This document shows positions 5,349-5,913 of a DNA stretch of 5,913 bases, one piece after another. The notes below the pieces were generated by a model. That model was not told where the DNA came from. It worked only from the letters and a program-made list of their open reading frames with translations, and ran no database searches. Origin of the DNA: Desulfobacterales bacterium (GTDB lineage: Bacteria; Desulfobacterota; Desulfobacteria; Desulfobacterales; ETH-SRB1); assembly GCA_030669465.1 (NCBI GenBank), contig DAOVDN010000085.1:1-5913 (forward strand), written 5' to 3'. Position numbers and translations under genes: made by a program. The stretch's first letter is position 1; each line of letters begins with the position of its first letter.

Positions 5349-5389
5349 GAAACGAAAAACTTTGTCTTGATTACCACCTTTTTAACTGT
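5334..5389. repeat. Imperfect inverted repeat overlapping the kdsA promoter
   Basis: ACAGTTAAAA (5334-5343) is the exact inverse of TTTTAACTGT (5380-5389). Inside it, a second pair, TCAAGA (5345-5350) and TCTTGA (5365-5370), continues the symmetry across an unpaired stretch on the right side. The left arms include the candidate -35 of kdsA, so the structure could be an operator or the remnant of a small palindromic insertion. Confidence 0.45.
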
Positions 5390-5402
5390 TAATTGTCAAA
5401 TT

Positions 5403-5561
5403 GTAATAGTTCAGCCACGAATGAACACGAATTTACACAAATAACGTTCAAAATTTTTCAACCTGTGCGGTTAGGTAATTCCTGAGTAAATCCTAACCGC
5501 ACAGGTTGAAATTTTTTCTTTATTCAAGTCCATTTGTGTCAATTCGTGGCTGAACTGTTAC
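5403..5561. mobile_element. 159-bp nested palindrome, MITE-like element
   Basis: The outer arms 5403-5422 and 5542-5561 are inverse copies matching at 19 of 20 positions (core AGTTCAGCCACGAAT), and the exception is a T-G pair. Further in, AATTTACACAAAT (5430-5442) faces ATTTGTGTCAATT (5532-5544) with one mismatch. The left arm has an extra internal duplication of CACGAAT. The centre is a separate perfect 20-bp hairpin (5456-5475 with 5492-5511). There is no room for a transposase, and I see no clear target-site duplication. The build fits a non-autonomous miniature element or REP doublet sitting between two divergent transcription units. Mobility itself is inferred. Confidence 0.65.
5456..5517 (+). 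terminator. Perfect 20-bp hairpin with T-run, terminator-like
   Basis: The left arm 5456-5475 (TTTCAACCTGTGCGGTTAGG) and the right arm 5492-5511 pair perfectly around a 16-base loop. TTTTTT follows at 5512-5517 on the plus strand. On the minus strand the tail is only AATTTT, so the plus strand is the better terminator orientation. No plus-strand gene lies upstream to need one. It may therefore insulate the divergent genes from each other or just be the core of the surrounding mobile palindrome. Confidence 0.45.
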
Positions 5562-5677
5562 GTTGATGCTAACTTATTTTCAATTGTCCGTCGAGTCCTT
5601 AGAGAAAAAAGAGGGTATTGAAGGAAATTAATCGGTTTTTTTCTATGAAAAACCATTTTATTATCGGATATTCCAGT

Positions 5678-5706
5678 TTGACATATCGAAACATCCTTTT
5701 TATTGT
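5678..5706 (+). promoter_or_regulatory. Candidate sigma-70 promoter for the right-edge gene
   Basis: A perfect TTGACA (5678-5683) is followed after 17 bases by TATTGT (5701-5706), four of six for the -10. Transcription would start near 5713 and give a leader of about 130 bases before the ATG at 5842. I see no riboswitch-like fold in that leader. Confidence 0.45.
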
Positions 5707-5829
5707 TTCAAATTCCACGCATTCTTCGACTATCCTTTATTCGTTATATGAGACAGTTGAAAAAGTCCTTTTAGAGACGACCATTATGAACTTTTGGTCT
5801 GCCTACCCGGCTTTTTTAAAGAGAAAGAT

Positions 5830-5836
5830 GGGAGGG
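5830..5836 (+). promoter_or_regulatory. Shine-Dalgarno of the right-edge gene
   Basis: GGGAGGG ends five bases before the ATG at 5842. This strong match and good spacing fix the start of the plus-strand gene. Confidence 0.7.
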
Positions 5837-5841
5837 AAAAG

Positions 5842-5913
5842 ATGAGCGAAGATTACAAGAGTATGTGGGAAAATCTGGGGCTTGACCTTACGGCGCATGA
5901 CGCACTGCTGGAA
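5842..5913 (+). CDS. Probable 2-hydroxyacyl-CoA dehydratase / double-cubane reductase family protein, N-terminus
   Basis: The first 24 codons are present and the gene runs off the right edge. The peptide begins MSEDYKSMWENLGLDLTAHD. From memory of the family, this YxxMWxxLGLDLxxHDxLL pattern is the usual N-terminus of the 2-hydroxyacyl-CoA dehydratase (HgdB/BadD-like) group that includes double-cubane [8Fe-9S] anaerobic reductases. Such proteins perform ATP-driven low-potential electron transfer in anaerobes. None of the cluster-binding cysteines lie in the visible part, so function and subtype cannot be confirmed. The gene is divergent from kdsA with its own promoter and strong ribosome binding site, and no link to LPS synthesis is implied. 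Confidence 0.55.
   Translation, partial: MSEDYKSMWENLGLDLTAHDALLE

Noticed and set aside
5634..5654. GGTTTTT/AAAAACC hairpin as a regulatory stem
   Set aside because: It is a seven-pair, mostly A-T stem in AT-rich DNA, upstream of the predicted transcript start, so it has little significance.
5757..5788. TTGAAA...CATTAT as an alternative promoter for the right-edge gene
   Set aside because: The spacer is 20 bases, too long, and the TTGACA-17-TATTGT pair at 5678-5706 is better.
5618..5845. 75-codon plus-strand open frame ending in an ATGA overlap with the right-edge gene
   Set aside because: It begins with TTG and the GAGGG before it is only two bases away. It starts upstream of the best promoter and shows no recognisable domain. 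The ATGA overlap with 5842 is suggestive but probably chance.
1..5913. tRNA, rRNA or riboswitch
   Set aside because: I found no cloverleaf with a TTCRA arm, no rRNA sequence and no known riboswitch core in the spacers, although small RNAs cannot be excluded by eye.

Overview
The window is a chromosomal segment from a Gram-negative bacterium. It is dominated by one minus-strand gene cluster for lipopolysaccharide (LPS) inner-core synthesis and LPS export, ending in the sigma-54 gene. In transcription order the genes are kdsA (Kdo-8-phosphate synthase), kdsC (Kdo-8-P phosphatase), lptC, lptA, lptB (LPS transport bridge and ATPase), rpoN (sigma-54), and the first codons of what is probably hpf (ribosome hibernation factor) at the left edge. 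This order is widespread in proteobacteria. Three things together suggest a deltaproteobacterial (Desulfobacterota-like) anaerobe: the metal-type KdsA, the short REP-like and oligonucleotide repeats between genes, and a divergent gene resembling anaerobic 2-hydroxyacyl-CoA dehydratase/double-cubane reductases. This placement is inference, not proof.

Layout. 1-11 is the start of hpf, with a perfect Shine-Dalgarno and a candidate promoter at 80-108. 101-360 is an intergenic spacer with two copies of a ~73-bp imperfect hairpin repeat among heptanucleotide repeats. 356-3654 holds rpoN, lptB, lptA and lptC, tightly packed with overlaps or gaps of at most about 20 bp. 3639-4184 is kdsC. 4185-4446 is an unusually long spacer inside the cluster, made almost wholly of octamer, tetramer and heptamer repeats plus a small GC-rich hairpin. 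4447-5268 is kdsA. 5269-5841 is a divergent intergenic region with candidate promoters for both directions, a 10-bp palindrome, an imperfect inverted repeat, and a 159-bp nested palindrome of miniature-transposon type. 5842-5913 is the start of the plus-strand gene.

How the genes work together: KdsA condenses arabinose-5-P with PEP, and KdsC dephosphorylates the product to Kdo for the LPS core. LptC (membrane anchor), LptA (periplasmic bridge) and LptB (cytoplasmic ATPase) move finished LPS to the outer membrane, together with LptF/G and LptD/E, which are not in this window. RpoN and Hpf are passengers of the conserved cluster rather than LPS enzymes.

I found no new defence, CRISPR or biosynthetic system. 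What merits a second look is the repeat biology: short tandem repeats reach into coding sequence and supply the stop codons of kdsA and rpoN, cover the start codon of kdsC, and form the kdsC/lptC junction. The other main items are the nested palindrome upstream of kdsA and a KdsA whose active-site motifs mix the two known classes.
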